Origin: Blastocatellia bacterium
GTDB lineage: Bacteria; Acidobacteriota; Blastocatellia; HR10; J050
Reading direction: 5' to 3'
NCBI GenBank assembly: GCA_026985075.1
Contig: JALSQX010000033.1
Coordinates: 287,876 to 351,875, forward strand
Length of the DNA stretch: 64,000 nt
Positions 63,451 through 64,000 of the stretch are shown here, piece after piece. Under the pieces are notes generated by a model, which worked only from the letters and a program-made list of their open reading frames with translations, was not told the origin of the DNA and did not search any database. The stretch's first letter is position 1. The number at the start of each line of letters is the position of its first letter. Position numbers and translations under genes: made by a program.

Positions 63451-64000
63451 ATGACCAAACGAAGAATCCTTCTCGTCGAGGACGAGGAATTGTTGCGCTG
63501 GTCACTGAAGACGAAAATCGAACAATGGGGATACCGGGTCATCGAAGCGGAGACGGCGACCGAGGCACTGAAACGCTATGCCGAGCACCAACCAGCCTTG
63601 ACCCTCCTGGACATCAAACTCCCGGATGGCACGGGCATTGAGTTACTGAAAGAAATCAAAGCGAAAGATCCTGACTCTGCGGCCATCATCATCACTGCTC
63701 ACACGACAATCGATAATGCCGTGGCCGCCCTGCGTCTGGGGGCATTCGATTTCATCTGCAAGCCCATCAACTACGATGAACTCCGCGCCTCGATAGCCAA
63801 TGCCCTGGAACACAGACATCTCCGGGACAGACTGCGACGCGTTCATTCCTACCATAAGAAGCGCTTCAGCCTGGATATGATCGTGGGGGAGTCGCCCCAG
63901 ATGCGGGAGTTGCTGGAGGTGGTGCGGCGGGTGGCCGAGAGCGAGGCCTCCTGTGTGGTGTTGCAAGGCGAGTCGGGGGTGGGCAAGGATCTGATGGCCA
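63451..64000 (+). CDS. NtrC-type sigma-54 response regulator (3' end outside window)
   Basis: Receiver domain (RILLVEDEELLRWSLKTKIE, phospho-acceptor Asp54 in TLLDIKLPDG, Thr in IIITAHTTI, Lys in FICKPINYDE) followed by a linker and the start of the AAA+ sigma-54 activation domain (IVGESPQMRELLEVVRRVAE, Walker A LQGESGVGKDL, where the family usually has GESGTGKE). The gene runs off the window after about 183 codons. It likely activates sigma-54 promoters together with the preceding receiver protein. Confidence 0.9.
   Translation, partial: MTKRRILLVEDEELLRWSLKTKIEQWGYRVIEAETATEALKRYAEHQPALTLLDIKLPDGTGIELLKEIKAKDPDSAAIIITAHTTIDNAVAALRLGAFDFICKPINYDELRASIANALEHRHLRDRLRRVHSYHKKRFSLDMIVGESPQMRELLEVVRRVAESEASCVVLQGESGVGKDLMA

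Overview
The window looks like chromosomal DNA of a Gram-negative bacterium. It carries an OprP/OprO-type porin, an RND efflux pair, a lipoprotein lipobox, TPR-tailed PknB and PP2C proteins, and a large FG-GAP/ASPIC-UnbV protein. Base composition is GC-rich outside a few islands. Together with a glucosylglycerate-type solute pathway, this suits a thermophilic or stress-tolerant Acidobacteriota member (Blastocatellia-like). That placement is an inference from gene content; there is no rRNA in the window.

Layout. 1-7.1 kb: signalling block (Ser/Thr kinase with membrane segment and TPRs, exported glycosylasparaginase, GAF-PAS histidine kinase facing a convergent receiver protein, PP2C phosphatase with membrane segment and TPRs). 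7.4-9.9 kb: SpoU/TrmH rRNA methyltransferase, family-2 glycosyltransferase, rpsT behind a consensus promoter. 10.3-21.1 kb: acetyl-CoA synthetase, a 1257-residue TPR/VCBS/UnbV lipoprotein, RND adaptor and pump, Nudix hydrolase. 21.8-27.0 kb: a gpgS/gpgP-like compatible-solute pair, a ThDP enzyme and a 2-hydroxyacid dehydrogenase.

27.8-45.8 kb is a defence island read on the minus strand. Its backbone is a SNF2 helicase with a C-terminal DUF3883-like domain, a DUF1156 adenine methylase and a DUF499 ATPase, the combination I know as Hma (helicase-methylase-ATPase). Inside it sit an AlbA_2/Schlafen-HATPase protein, a small frameshifted PD-(D/E)XK-like protein, an AT-rich gene that appears to fuse a DarT ADP-ribosyltransferase to its DarG macrodomain antitoxin, and a coupled AAA ATPase-DUF4276 pair. 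A diverged duplicate of the methylase 3' end lies just downstream of the DarT-DarG gene, a footprint of cassette exchange. The helicase has an in-frame TGA, a methyltransferase stub lies upstream, and the island ends in a roughly 1-kb array of about 15 hairpin repeats.

46-64 kb returns to housekeeping and transport: ABC-2 exporter, Vgb-like beta-propeller, OsmC, ClC channel, VIT1/CCC1-like transporter, APC permease, porin, FmdE-TauE/SafE pair, thiolase, an excisionase-like HTH protein, a Cys-rich exported protein, a receiver protein and the start of an NtrC-type regulator. Downstream of osmC is a tiny membrane-protein ORF whose TGA is followed by a perfect 9-bp hairpin at bacterial-SECIS distance, a candidate selenoprotein.

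The main points for follow-up are the DarT-DarG fusion with its methylase remnant, the possible selenoprotein, the hairpin array and the palindromic operator in the island.
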